Shown here piece by piece: positions 41,818 through 50,833 of a DNA stretch of 64,000 nt. The stretch spans positions 4,242 to 68,241 of the forward strand of contig CAYZBG010000019.1 in assembly GCA_964476565.1 (NCBI GenBank). The letters are read 5' to 3'. The translations under genes and the position numbers were made by a program. The stretch is from CAMAXB01 sp964476565 (lineage in GTDB: Bacteria > Verrucomicrobiota > Verrucomicrobiia > Opitutales > Opitutaceae). The notes under the pieces were generated by a model. The model made no database searches. It worked only from the letters and a program-made list of their open reading frames with translations, and was not told the DNA's origin. Within the stretch, counting starts at the first letter, position 1, and every line of letters begins with the position of its first letter.

Positions 41818-41855
41818 AAAGCCGCGTCCGGCCGCGCCGGACGCGGCTTTTGTTT
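41818..41855 (+). terminator. Rho-independent terminator of the ribosomal-protein operon
   Basis: A perfect 15-bp stem (AAAGCCGCGTCCGGC with its complement), a 3-nt loop at 41833-41835 and TTTTGTTT downstream. Confidence 0.95.
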
Positions 41856-41951
41856 GGCCCCGCGCCCCGGCCTGTGAGCATCGCGTGCAAAACTTCCCGC
41901 AACTGATGATTGCGTGCCGACGTCACAAGGCTTCGCATCGCTGCTTCGTCC

Positions 41952-43361
41952 ATGGCTGAAGACTCTCCGCGCACCCTGAATCCCCGCCGCTCGCGTCCGG
42001 CGCCGGATGCCGAGGCCCAGGCCTTCGCCGGCCGCACCGTGCCGTTCAGCGCCGAAGCCGAGGAGTACCTGCTTTCCTGCTGCTTGCTCGACGGCTCGGA
42101 CACCATCGCGCGCTGCCTCGAGAAACGGATTCTGCCGGAGGCGTTCTACGTACCGGCGAACCGCATCATCTTCGAGAAACTTGTCGAGCTGTACCAGAGG
42201 CAGCCCCCGGTGGCCATTGAAGTGCTGGCCGAGGAGCTCAAGACGAGCCGCCAGCTCGATGAGATTGGCGGCTTCGCCTATCTCATGCAGGTGAGTGGAC
42301 GCATCCCCACCACTGCCCAGGCCGACTATTTCATCGAGAAGGTCAGGGAACTCTACCTTCTGCGCGAACTCATCAAGGTCGCGACCAAGGCAGTCGAGCA
42401 GTGCTACTCCTACCAAGGGGGCATGGAGGAGTTCATCGACAAGGTGGAGCAGGACATTTTTGCGGTCACGCAGGACCGCATTACGGACGGCGCCAAGCAG
42501 ATGAAGGGGCCGACGACCGAGGCGATGGCCGTCATCACCAAGATGATGATGAAGAAGGGGGAGCTCACCGGCGTGAGCTCAGGGTTCAAGGACCTCGACC
42601 AGTTCACCTTCGGATTCCAACGCCAGGAAATGATCGTGCTCGCGGCGCGTCCCTCGATGGGCAAGACGTCGCTGGCGCTGAACTTCGCCGAAGCGGCGGC
42701 CATGCCGCGGCGGGGGGAGGGGGTCACGACGCTGATCTTCTCGCTGGAAATGGGTGCCTCCCAGCTCGCGTTGCGCATGCTGTGCGCCCGCGCGCGGGTA
42801 AACATGAAGCTGCTCCGCGACGGCCTGCTATCCAAGAACGGCGAGGAGCAGCAGCGGCTGCTCTCCGCCGCCGACGAGTTCTCCAAATCCTCCATCTTCA
42901 TCGATGATTCGAGCCACCTGACGATCATGGAGCTGCGGGCCAAGGCCCGACGGCTGTCGGCGCGCCGCAAGCTCGGCTTCATCATTGTCGATTATTTGCA
43001 GCTGATCAGTCCGACCGATCCCAAGGTGGCCCGCGAACAGCAGGTCGCCGAGATCTCCCGCGGATTAAAGTCGTTGGCCAAGGAACTCGATGTGCCGGTT
43101 CTTGTTCTCAGTCAGTTGAACCGCGCCGCAGAAAAGGAGAACCGCACGCCCAAGCTTTCCGACCTCCGAGAATCCGGTTCCATCGAACAGGATGCCGACG
43201 TTGTACTCATGCTCGCCCGACCCCGCGACGCGGACGAGAAGTTCCAAGTGGCCGCGGACTCCGCCGAGTTAATCGTTGCCAAGCAACGAAACGGACCGGT
43301 AGGAGAACTGAAGCTTACGTTCCTGAGAGACATCACCCGCTTTGAAAACTATACCCAGTAA
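41952..43361 (+). CDS. dnaB: replicative DNA helicase
   Basis: 469 residues from the ATG at 41952. The N-terminal helical domain (FSAEAEEYLLSCCLLDGSDT) is followed by the RecA-like motor: Walker A ARPSMGKTSLALN (most DnaBs have Gly as first residue), IFSLEMGASQLALRM, Walker B FIIVDYLQLIS, and VLVLSQLNRAAEKE with RESGSIEQDADVV. Unwinds DNA at the replication fork and contacts tau of the clamp loader encoded at 17.7 kb. Its last 20 bp overlap the predicted TTG start of bamA. Confidence 0.97.
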   Translation: MAEDSPRTLNPRRSRPAPDAEAQAFAGRTVPFSAEAEEYLLSCCLLDGSDTIARCLEKRILPEAFYVPANRIIFEKLVELYQRQPPVAIEVLAEELKTSRQLDEIGGFAYLMQVSGRIPTTAQADYFIEKVRELYLLRELIKVATKAVEQCYSYQGGMEEFIDKVEQDIFAVTQDRITDGAKQMKGPTTEAMAVITKMMMKKGELTGVSSGFKDLDQFTFGFQRQEMIVLAARPSMGKTSLALNFAEAAAMPRRGEGVTTLIFSLEMGASQLALRMLCARARVNMKLLRDGLLSKNGEEQQRLLSAADEFSKSSIFIDDSSHLTIMELRAKARRLSARRKLGFIIVDYLQLISPTDPKVAREQQVAEISRGLKSLAKELDVPVLVLSQLNRAAEKENRTPKLSDLRESGSIEQDADVVLMLARPRDADEKFQVAADSAELIVAKQRNGPVGELKLTFLRDITRFENYTQ

Positions 43362-45702
43362 CCTGTCGGCGCGGGTAGCCCGCCTCCTCTTCCTCGTTCT
43401 TTCAGTCACCCTCGGCGGGTTGCAGGTCCTTGCCCAATCGCAACCGGCGCAGGGCGGCCCCGCCGCCCGCGTGGGCAAGGTCAACATCCGCTTCCTTGGC
43501 ACGGCGAACGTGAGCGAGGATGTGGTGCGGGCGAACATCCAAACCCGCGAAGGGCAGGAACTCGACGGCGCCGCCCTGGACCGCGACATTCGCACGCTTT
43601 ACCGCACCCAGCTGTTCGAGTTCGTTGAGATCAAGTACAGCGACGTCAAACCGGACAATACGGTGGACCTCGTTTATGAGGTCACCCCGAAGTACCGCGT
43701 GCTGGCCGTGCAGTTCGATGGCAATGAGCGGGTCCGCGACAGCCGCCTCGAGCGGGAAACGAGCACCAAGGCCAACCTGCCGCTCGACGAACGATTGGTG
43801 AAGGAAGATGCGGAGAAGATCCGCGAGTATTACCAGAAGGCCGGATACAACCAGATCTCCGTCTATTACGAAATCGAGCGCGACCGCTCATCCGGCTTCG
43901 GCACGGTGATCTTCAAGATCAGCGAGGGCCCGCGGGTGAAGATCCGCGAGGTCCGGTTCGAGGGCAACGAGACCATCTCCTCCCGCCGCCTGCGCAAGCA
44001 GATGGAGACAAAACGGTATTGGATGTTCTCCTGGCTGACCGGCTCCGGCCGATTCAAGGACGAGGTTTTCGAGGACGATTTGGAGAAGGTGCGCGACTAC
44101 TATCGCGAAGAAGGGTTCCTCGATGTGGAGATCCCCGTCGAACGGATCACGTACGACTACCCCTCCGAAGGCCGCCTGGTGCTCACGGTTCCGGTGATTG
44201 AAGGACGCCAGTACAAGATCGGCGATGTGACGTTCGTCGGCCAGAAACTGTACGATGAAGCGCTCCTTCGCCTGCTGCTCACCCAACGTCCCGGCATGGT
44301 GTTCACGCCGTCGAAAATGGACAAGGACGTCGAGACCCTGGAGAACTTCTACGGGCGGGGCGGCTACCTTGAGACCCGGGTGCGGCTGGTGCGCAAACCC
44401 AACGTTACCACCGGCAACATCGACATCGAATACGCCATCGACGAAAGCGAACAGTACGCCGTTGAGTCCGTTAACATCGAGGGCAACACCAAGACGAAGA
44501 GCGTGGTGATCCTGCGCGAATTGGTGCTGGGGCCTGGCGACGTGTTCAACACGGAGCGGATGAACATTTCCAAGAATCGCCTCGATAACACCCGGTTCTT
44601 CGAGGACGTGAACATGACGCCGGAGATGACGAACATCCCGGGCCGACGAAACCTCAAGGTCGTGGTCCGCGAGGGCCGCACCGGCAATCTCACGTTTGGC
44701 GCCGGCTTCAGTTCGCTGGAGAGCGCGGTGATCTTTGCCGAGGTGTCGCAGGGTAACTTCGACCTGTTCAACCGCCGGTCGTTCTTCCAGGGCGACGGCC
44801 AGAAGTTCCGCCTGCGCATGCAGCTCGGCTCTCGCTCCAGCGAAGTGGTGATGTCCTTCGAGGAACCGTGGCTCTTCGAGCGCGAGCTCGCGGTCGGCGG
44901 CCAGGTCTTCCGCAGCAGCTCCGACTACAACAGCGCGATCTACGAGGAGATCCGCACCGGCGGCGAAATCTACCTGCGCAAACGACTCTTCGAATGGGTC
45001 GAAGGCCGGTTCTCGTACACCTACGAGGTGGTCGAGATCGCCAACGTCGATCCCAGCGCTTCCCCCGTGTTCCAGGAGCTCGAAGGCGAGCAGCGGGTCT
45101 CGAAGCTCGGGTTCCAGATGCTGCGCGACACCCGCGACAAGATCATCAACACCACCTCGGGCAATCGCGCCGAGCTGTTGACCGAATTTGCCGGCGGTCC
45201 CTTGGCCGGAGACGTCAACTACTACAAGATGGAGTTCCGTGGCTCCCAGTTCCTGCCCCTCTTTGCCACCCAATCGCAGGTGCTGTCGATCATCGGCCGG
45301 CTCGGCGTGGTGGAGCGCTTCGGCGACAGCACCAACGTGCCATTCTACGACCGCTTCTTCCTGGGAGGTCCTTACACCCTGCGTGGCTTCGAGTATCGCG
45401 ACGTGGGGCCGCGCGACGCCACGGGTGAGCCCTTGGGCGGCAAGTCCTACGGCCTGCTGAGCCTCGAGTATACGATCGATATCGTGAGCCCGATCCGCTT
45501 CGCGATCTTCTACGATGCGGGCTTCGTCAACGAAGACGCCTATGATTTCAGCCCCGGACGCTATAACGATAACTTCGGCTTCGGACTCGGCCTGTTCGTC
45601 GCCGGGGCGCCGCTGCGGTTGGATTTTGGCATTCCGATCACCACGGACGGTACGAATGACGAGGGGAACCAATTTAACTTTTCCTTCGGCACCCGTTTCT
45701 GA
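43342..45702 (+). CDS. bamA: outer membrane protein assembly factor BamA
   Basis: 786 residues, translated from a TTG at 43342 inside the end of dnaB; no ATG gives a better signal peptide (ARVARLLFLVLSVTLGGLQV). Five POTRA domains are spread over about 45-430 (VNIRFLGTANVSEDVVRANI, AVQFDGNERVRDSRL, VRFEGNETISSRRLRKQMET, DVTFVGQKLYDEALLRLLL, VNIEGNTKTKSVVILREL). The 16-strand barrel follows, with FLGGPYTLRGFEYRDVGPRD containing the conserved loop 6 RGF motif, and the C-terminus NQFNFSFGTRF. Core of the machinery that inserts beta-barrel proteins. Confidence 0.95.
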   Translation: MKTIPSNLSARVARLLFLVLSVTLGGLQVLAQSQPAQGGPAARVGKVNIRFLGTANVSEDVVRANIQTREGQELDGAALDRDIRTLYRTQLFEFVEIKYSDVKPDNTVDLVYEVTPKYRVLAVQFDGNERVRDSRLERETSTKANLPLDERLVKEDAEKIREYYQKAGYNQISVYYEIERDRSSGFGTVIFKISEGPRVKIREVRFEGNETISSRRLRKQMETKRYWMFSWLTGSGRFKDEVFEDDLEKVRDYYREEGFLDVEIPVERITYDYPSEGRLVLTVPVIEGRQYKIGDVTFVGQKLYDEALLRLLLTQRPGMVFTPSKMDKDVETLENFYGRGGYLETRVRLVRKPNVTTGNIDIEYAIDESEQYAVESVNIEGNTKTKSVVILRELVLGPGDVFNTERMNISKNRLDNTRFFEDVNMTPEMTNIPGRRNLKVVVREGRTGNLTFGAGFSSLESAVIFAEVSQGNFDLFNRRSFFQGDGQKFRLRMQLGSRSSEVVMSFEEPWLFERELAVGGQVFRSSSDYNSAIYEEIRTGGEIYLRKRLFEWVEGRFSYTYEVVEIANVDPSASPVFQELEGEQRVSKLGFQMLRDTRDKIINTTSGNRAELLTEFAGGPLAGDVNYYKMEFRGSQFLPLFATQSQVLSIIGRLGVVERFGDSTNVPFYDRFFLGGPYTLRGFEYRDVGPRDATGEPLGGKSYGLLSLEYTIDIVSPIRFAIFYDAGFVNEDAYDFSPGRYNDNFGFGLGLFVAGAPLRLDFGIPITTDGTNDEGNQFNFSFGTRF

Positions 45703-45725
45703 TCCACTGGCCCTTTACCCATCCT

Positions 45726-46382
45726 ATGAAGAACACCCTGAAAACTCTCCTTGTCTCCTGCGTCCTTGGCGCCGCGGCTCTGCACGCGCAGCCGGCGCTG
45801 AAGGTGGCCGTGGTCGACATGGCCTCGCTTTACGACAAGCACTACTTGACGGAGCAGCAGAACGCCAAGCTTGAGGCCGATGAGAAGCGCGCCCAGGAAG
45901 AGCTCCAGCGCCTCAACACCGAGGGCAATACGATCGTCACCGCCTACCAGGAGCTCATGGAGCAGATGAAGAATCCGGTGCTCTCCAATGACGCCAAGGC
46001 GAAGCTGGAGCAGGACGCCCAGAAGAAGCTCGAGGAGATCCAGGCCAAGCAAAACGAAGTGCAGGCGTTCCGCCAGAACGTGCAGCGCACCCTGCAGGCC
46101 CAGATCGGCAACTTCCGCGACCTCTTGCTTGAAGATCTCGGCAAGCTCGCGACGGACATCGCCAAGCAGAAGGGCGTAACGCTGCTGATCGACAAGTCCG
46201 CCCCCGCCGGGTTCGGCATTTCCAATTTCATCTACGTGGATCCGGCCTACGACATCACCGAGGAAGTCATGGCGGCGGTGAATAAGAACCGGCCCGCCGG
46301 CACTCCGGCTCCGGCTGCCGCTCCGGCCGCCCCGGCCTCCGACGCCCCGGCGATCACCTTCCCCGGCGCCTCGAAGAAGTAA
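45726..46382 (+). CDS. skp: OmpH/Skp-family periplasmic chaperone
   Basis: 218 residues with a signal peptide (about 1-21, KTLLVSCVLGAAALHA). KVAVVDMASLYDKHYLTEQQ begins a long coiled-coil (about 45-145, Glu/Lys/Gln-rich) that forms the jellyfish tentacles; the core strand GVTLLIDKSAPAGFGI returns to the trimer body. The Ala/Pro-rich tail (about 188-218) is extra compared with E. coli Skp. Carries unfolded outer-membrane proteins to BamA, encoded 23 bp upstream. A terminator follows. Confidence 0.9.
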   Translation: MKNTLKTLLVSCVLGAAALHAQPALKVAVVDMASLYDKHYLTEQQNAKLEADEKRAQEELQRLNTEGNTIVTAYQELMEQMKNPVLSNDAKAKLEQDAQKKLEEIQAKQNEVQAFRQNVQRTLQAQIGNFRDLLLEDLGKLATDIAKQKGVTLLIDKSAPAGFGISNFIYVDPAYDITEEVMAAVNKNRPAGTPAPAAAPAAPASDAPAITFPGASKK

Positions 46383-46406
46383 GCCTTCGTTCGTCCTCTG
46401 TTTCCC

Positions 46407-46434
46407 AGCCCTGCTCACCCGAGCAGGGCTTTTT
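46407..46434 (+). terminator. Rho-independent terminator of bamA-skp
   Basis: Stem AGCCCTGCTC with GAGCAGGGCT, loop ACCC, followed by TTTTGTTTT. Confidence 0.95.
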
Positions 46435-46555
46435 GTTTTCCGGACACACCTGCTTCGCCACGAGATTAGTTCCGATCCTCCTTCGTGGCTGGTAGCGTGG
46501 TCGCGCCCTGCACACCGGCATTGCCTCGTCTTGGCCGTCCTCCAACGCTCCTCCC

Positions 46556-47611
46556 ATGCAGATTTCGTTCACCCCCGCGGAGCTGACGGCCATCGTGAAG
46601 CCGAAGGCGGTGCGCGGCGAGACTCACCTTAACGTCACGGGCCTGTCAGCCCTGAGCACGGCGCGCGCCGGCGACCTGAGTTTCCTGGGCAATCCGCGCT
46701 ACAAGGCGGAGGTCGCGGCCACCCAGGCCTCGGTGGTGCTTTTGCCGGCGGATTACGAGGGTGTTCCTGCCCACGGTCAGCTCTTCCTGCTGGTCGACAA
46801 ACCATCCGTCGCCCTCGCCCAAATCTGCGCCCGCATCGAGCAGGTGCTCTGGCCCAAGCCGGAGCCGGGCATTCATCCGTCGGCCGTGGTGTCCCCCGGC
46901 GCCACCATTGCGCCCTCCGCCACGATCGGCCCGCTGTGCGTGGTCGAAGCAGGTGCGGTGGTGGGGGAGCGCGCCTTCCTCGAGGCCCAGGTGTTTGTCG
47001 GGCGTTCGGTGCAGATCGGCGACGACTGCTGGCTCATGCCGGGCGTCCGCGTATCAACCGAATGCATACTGAAGGAGCGGGTGCGGTTGCATCCGGGCGT
47101 GGTGATCGGCTCCGATGGATTCGGCTATGAATTCGTGAATGGCCGCCACGAGAAGATTGCCCAAGTCGGGCATGTGCTGATCGAGGCCGATGTGGAGATC
47201 GGGGCCAACTCAACCGTGGACCGGGCCCGGTTCGCGGTGACGCGGATTGGCGAGGGTACCAAGGTCGACAATCTGGTGCAGATCGGACATAACTGCCTCA
47301 TCGGCCGGCATGTCATCCTCTGTGCCCAGGTGGGGCTCGCCGGCAGTTCCGTGCTCGAGGATTACGTGGTCCTCGGCGGTCAGGTCGGCGTGGGCGGACA
47401 CCTCACGATCGGGAAGGGGGCCAAAGCCGGTGGCCAGAGTGGCATTGCCACGGACATCCCCGCCGGCGCCTACGTCAACGGCACGCCGGCCATCCCCTAC
47501 ATGCTGGAACGGCGCATCGCGGTGCTGAAGCAGCGCCTGCCCGACGTGTTTCGTCAGGTTGAAACCTTGGAGGCGGAGCTGCAGGCCCTAAAAAAGGCTT
47601 CCGCCTCCTAG
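46556..47611 (+). CDS. lpxD: UDP-3-O-acylglucosamine N-acyltransferase LpxD
   Basis: 351 residues. N-terminal uridine-binding domain (LSTARAGDLSFLGNPRYKAE), a left-handed beta-helix made of hexapeptide repeats (about 105-290), the signature GSDGFGYEFVNGRHEKIAQV with the catalytic His region NLVQIGHNCLIGRHVILCAQ, and a C-terminal helix (MLERRIAVLKQRLPDVFRQV). Adds the second hydroxyacyl chain in lipid A synthesis, so the organism makes lipopolysaccharide. The bamA-skp-lpxD order is widely conserved in Gram-negatives, although a terminator separates lpxD here. Confidence 0.96.
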   Translation: MQISFTPAELTAIVKPKAVRGETHLNVTGLSALSTARAGDLSFLGNPRYKAEVAATQASVVLLPADYEGVPAHGQLFLLVDKPSVALAQICARIEQVLWPKPEPGIHPSAVVSPGATIAPSATIGPLCVVEAGAVVGERAFLEAQVFVGRSVQIGDDCWLMPGVRVSTECILKERVRLHPGVVIGSDGFGYEFVNGRHEKIAQVGHVLIEADVEIGANSTVDRARFAVTRIGEGTKVDNLVQIGHNCLIGRHVILCAQVGLAGSSVLEDYVVLGGQVGVGGHLTIGKGAKAGGQSGIATDIPAGAYVNGTPAIPYMLERRIAVLKQRLPDVFRQVETLEAELQALKKASAS

Positions 47612-47635
47612 GGGTTTGGTCACGATGTCGCCCAC

Positions 47636-48583
47636 ATGAGCGCTTCGCGGCTGAAAATCTTCTCGGGTAACTCCAACCGGCCCCTGGCCGAGGAAATCTG
47701 CAAGGTCATCGGCATGCCGCTGGGCGAGGCCACGGTCACCAGTTTTCCGGATGGCGAGTCGTTCGTTAAGATCAACGAGAACATCCGCGGGCAGGACGTG
47801 TACATCGTCCAGTCGACCTGCACTCCGACCAACCATCACCTGATGGAGTTGCTCATCATGATCGATGCGGCCAAGCGCGCGTCGGCCCACCGGATCACCG
47901 CCGTGATGCCCTTTTACGGCTACGCCCGGCAGGATCGCAAGGATCAGCCCCGCGTGCCGATCACCGCCAAGCTTGTGGCCAACCTGCTCGTCGCGGCCGG
48001 CGCCAATCGCATCCTGACCATGGACCTGCACTCGCAGCAGATCCAGGGCTTCTTCGACATTCCCGTCGACCACCTCTTTGCCTCGCCGGTTTTCTTTAAG
48101 TATCTGGAGAAGATTCCAGCGGAGAACATGGTGGTGGTTTCGCCGGATGTCGGCGGCATGAAGATGGCCGCGGCTTATGCCGGCATCCTCGGTGCCCAAC
48201 TTGGCATGGTCTGGAAGAAACGTACCAGCTCCACTACAGTGGAGTCGGTGAACGTGGTAGGTGACGTGGCAGGCAAGGACGTGCTCCTCGTGGACGACAT
48301 CACCGAAACCGCGGGAACCTTGGTCAATGCGGCCAAGCTCATGCGCGAAAGCGGTGCGCTCAGCGTACGGGCCGCGGTCAGCCATTCGCTCCTCAGTCCC
48401 ATGGCGTACGACCGCCTCAAGGTCGGTCTGATCGACGAGTTGATCACGACCAATACGATTCCGATCGATACGCGGGGTCTGCCGATCAAGGTGCTCAGCG
48501 TCGCGGGCATTCTGGGCGAGGCGATCTCGCGAATCAGTAACAACGAGAGCGTTACGAGCCTGTTCAAGATCAAGGGATTCTAA
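47636..48583 (+). CDS. prs: ribose-phosphate pyrophosphokinase
   Basis: 315 residues. MSASRLKIFSGNSNRPLAEE, the ATP-binding YGYARQDRKDQPRVPITAK, the metal His in DLHSQQIQGFFDIPVDHL, and the PRPP loop VLLVDDITETAGTLVNAA are all present. Makes PRPP from ribose 5-phosphate and ATP for nucleotide, His and Trp synthesis, and supplies PyrE, encoded 1.6 kb downstream. Class I (phosphate-activated) type by sequence. Twenty-four bp after lpxD. Confidence 0.97.
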   Translation: MSASRLKIFSGNSNRPLAEEICKVIGMPLGEATVTSFPDGESFVKINENIRGQDVYIVQSTCTPTNHHLMELLIMIDAAKRASAHRITAVMPFYGYARQDRKDQPRVPITAKLVANLLVAAGANRILTMDLHSQQIQGFFDIPVDHLFASPVFFKYLEKIPAENMVVVSPDVGGMKMAAAYAGILGAQLGMVWKKRTSSTTVESVNVVGDVAGKDVLLVDDITETAGTLVNAAKLMRESGALSVRAAVSHSLLSPMAYDRLKVGLIDELITTNTIPIDTRGLPIKVLSVAGILGEAISRISNNESVTSLFKIKGF

Positions 48584-48724
48584 CGGGCCGAGTCTTGGCC
48601 CCGGACTCGGGCCAGGCAGTGCGTTTTCGGAAAGCCGTCCGCCCCAGTCGTCCTCGTGGGGGCGTGGCGCGTCGTGAGCGGTTGCACCGTGCCCATTCCG
48701 GGTTATGGCTTTCCGGCAACCGAC

Positions 48725-50140
48725 ATGAGCCCTCGTTCCCTGACCTGTTTCCTGGCCGCGCTTGCTTCGCTGGCCGGCCCTGTGCCTGCCGCACAACCTT
48801 CCGCCGACGTGCGGAAACCCGACTTGCACGTCGACCCCTCTCCGGTCACGGCGTCATCCGCAGGCCTGGTGGTGAGTTATGCCGACATGGTCGAGCCGGT
48901 CCAAAAGGCGGTGGTTTCCGTCTACTCCACCAAGATCGTGCGCGAACGCGTGCAGATGAATCCCCTGTTGCGCGAGTTCTTTGGCGATCGTCTGCCGGAG
49001 CGTGAATCGGAACAGCGCGGCATGGGCTCCGGAGTCATCGTCACACCGGACGGCTACATTCTGACCAACAACCATGTCATCGAGGGTGCGGATGAGCTCA
49101 AGGTGCTGCTGCCCGACGAACGCGAGTTCAAGGCGACGTTGGTCGGGGCGGATCCGAAGACCGACATCGCCATCATCAAGATCGACGCCAAGGATCTTCC
49201 CCGTGTGACGCTGGCGGACAGCGACCGGCTGCGCGTCGGCGACGTCGTGTTCGCGGTCGGCAATCCGCTCGGGGTGGGGCAGACCGTCACCATGGGCATC
49301 GTTTCGGCCAAGGGCCGGAGCGTGGGCATTCTCGACGACGTGGCGGGTTACGAGGACTTCATTCAGACGGACGCGGCCATCAATCAGGGCAACTCGGGCG
49401 GCGCCTTGGTGGATGCACGCGGCCGGCTGGTCGGCATCAACAGTGCCATCATTTCGCCCAACCGCGGCAGCATCGGCATCGGGTTCGCCGTTCCGGTCAA
49501 TCTCGCCGCCTCGATCATGCGCAGCCTGATCGAAACCGGACGGGTTTCCCGCGGTTATCTGGGCGTGGGAGTGGACCCGTTGACGGCCGAGCTCTCGGAG
49601 GCGCTGGGACTCGAAAAGAACACCCGCGGCGTGATGGTCACGGTGGTCACCGAAGACAGCCCGGCCGAAAAGGCCGGCCTTGAGCGCTCCGATGTCATTC
49701 TGTCGGTCAACGATCGTCCCGTCGCGTCACTGCAGGACCTGCGGCTCTATGTGTCGCAGCTGGCTCCGGGCACGGAGGTGGTGCTCAAGATCATCCGCGA
49801 TGGTAAACCGCGGACGCTCACGGCCACGCTGGATGCCCTGCCCGACGATGGAACGGGCACGAATGAACTGCTGCCCGGGATCGAGGTATCGCGGCTCGGC
49901 GACGACCAGCGCCAGGAATTGGCTGTGCCCGGCAGCATCGATGGACTGGTGGTCACGTCCATCGATCCCCGGTCGCCGTTTGCCGACCGTTTTGTGCAGA
50001 ACATGGTGATCCTTGAGATCAACCGTGAGCCGGTGACCGACGTTGCCTCGGCCCGGGAGGCACTGCGCCGGGGAGCGCGTAATCTGATCTACGTCTACTA
50101 TCGCGGTGCGGTGCGCGCCATGACGGTCATGGTCCCGTAG
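48725..50140 (+). CDS. degP: HtrA/DegP-family periplasmic serine protease
   Basis: 471 residues from the ATG at 48725 with a signal peptide (MSPRSLTCFLAALASLAG). The trypsin-like domain (about 60-255) has the full triad: His in ILTNNHVIEGAD, Asp in DPKTDIAIIKID and Ser in AINQGNSGGALVDARG. PDZ1 spans about 265-355 (RGYLGVGVDPLTAELSEALG, VLKIIRDGK). A second, shorter PDZ-like segment lies at about 390-471 (IDGLVVTSIDPRSPFADRFV, ILEINREPV). Degrades or refolds damaged envelope proteins. Symbol given at family level (DegP/DegQ/MucD undecided). Confidence 0.93.
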   Translation: MSPRSLTCFLAALASLAGPVPAAQPSADVRKPDLHVDPSPVTASSAGLVVSYADMVEPVQKAVVSVYSTKIVRERVQMNPLLREFFGDRLPERESEQRGMGSGVIVTPDGYILTNNHVIEGADELKVLLPDEREFKATLVGADPKTDIAIIKIDAKDLPRVTLADSDRLRVGDVVFAVGNPLGVGQTVTMGIVSAKGRSVGILDDVAGYEDFIQTDAAINQGNSGGALVDARGRLVGINSAIISPNRGSIGIGFAVPVNLAASIMRSLIETGRVSRGYLGVGVDPLTAELSEALGLEKNTRGVMVTVVTEDSPAEKAGLERSDVILSVNDRPVASLQDLRLYVSQLAPGTEVVLKIIRDGKPRTLTATLDALPDDGTGTNELLPGIEVSRLGDDQRQELAVPGSIDGLVVTSIDPRSPFADRFVQNMVILEINREPVTDVASAREALRRGARNLIYVYYRGAVRAMTVMVP

Positions 50141-50146
50141 TCTCCG

Positions 50147-50176
50147 GCCCGGGACAAACGCGGGTTTGTCCCGGGC
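50147..50176. terminator. 13-bp perfect hairpin between degP and pyrE
   Basis: GCCCGGGACAAAC, loop of 4, GTTTGTCCCGGGC. Lies between convergent genes and ends 11 bp before the pyrE stop. No T-run on either strand. Confidence 0.75.
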
Positions 50177-50187
50177 GGACGGCGAGA

Positions 50188-50757
50188 TCAGCTTCCCGGT
50201 TTTTCCACCGGCAGCTTCGCCAGCCATTCTGGCACCGCATCAGCCGGGTAGGTCGGGAAGCTCATCTCGAGCAGCGAAATCGCCGGCACATCGAATCGGG
50301 CCGTGCCCGCACTCCGGTCAACCAGCATGGCAATCGCGACCGGACGGCCGCCGGCCTTCCGTACGATGTCGAGGCACTCCAGCACGCGCCCGCCGCGGGT
50401 GACCACATCCTCGACGATCAAAACGGGTTCCCCCGGCGCAAATTTGAAGCCGCGACGCAGCACGAGGACGTTGTTTTCCTTCTCGGCAAAGAGGTAGCGG
50501 GCGCCGGTCTGGCGTGCGACCTCCTGGCCGATCACCAATCCTCCCATGGCGGGTGCCAGCACCGTTTCAAACTTCAGCCCGCCGAGCTTGGTGACGAGCA
50601 ACTCAGCAAGGCGGGTCACGGCGTCCATCCGCTGGCACACTTGGGCGCACTGGAAGTAGTGGCCGCTGTGCAGACCTGAGCGCAGCACGAAATGCCCTTG
50701 GAGCAGCGCCTTGGTGCGGGTGAAAATGTCGATGACCTCCGTTTGTACCGAATCCAT
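50188..50757 (-). CDS. pyrE: orotate phosphoribosyltransferase
   Basis: 189 residues from the ATG at 50757 (MDSVQTEVIDIFTRTKALLQ). The PRPP loop VLIVEDVVTRGGRVLECL, the catalytic-loop Lys in FAEKENNVLVLRRGFKF and the hydrophobic APAMGGLVIGQEVARQTG identify it. Joins orotate to PRPP to form OMP in pyrimidine synthesis. Divergent from the XRE/MBL fusion gene across 76 bp. Confidence 0.95.
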   Translation of the reverse strand: MDSVQTEVIDIFTRTKALLQGHFVLRSGLHSGHYFQCAQVCQRMDAVTRLAELLVTKLGGLKFETVLAPAMGGLVIGQEVARQTGARYLFAEKENNVLVLRRGFKFAPGEPVLIVEDVVTRGGRVLECLDIVRKAGGRPVAIAMLVDRSAGTARFDVPAISLLEMSFPTYPADAVPEWLAKLPVEKPGS

Positions 50758-50833
50758 CCGGAAACGCTGGGGAAGTCCCCGGCCAAAACCAAAACTTTTT
50801 TGCCTCCTGGGCTTTTCTGGGAAACGGTGGGGC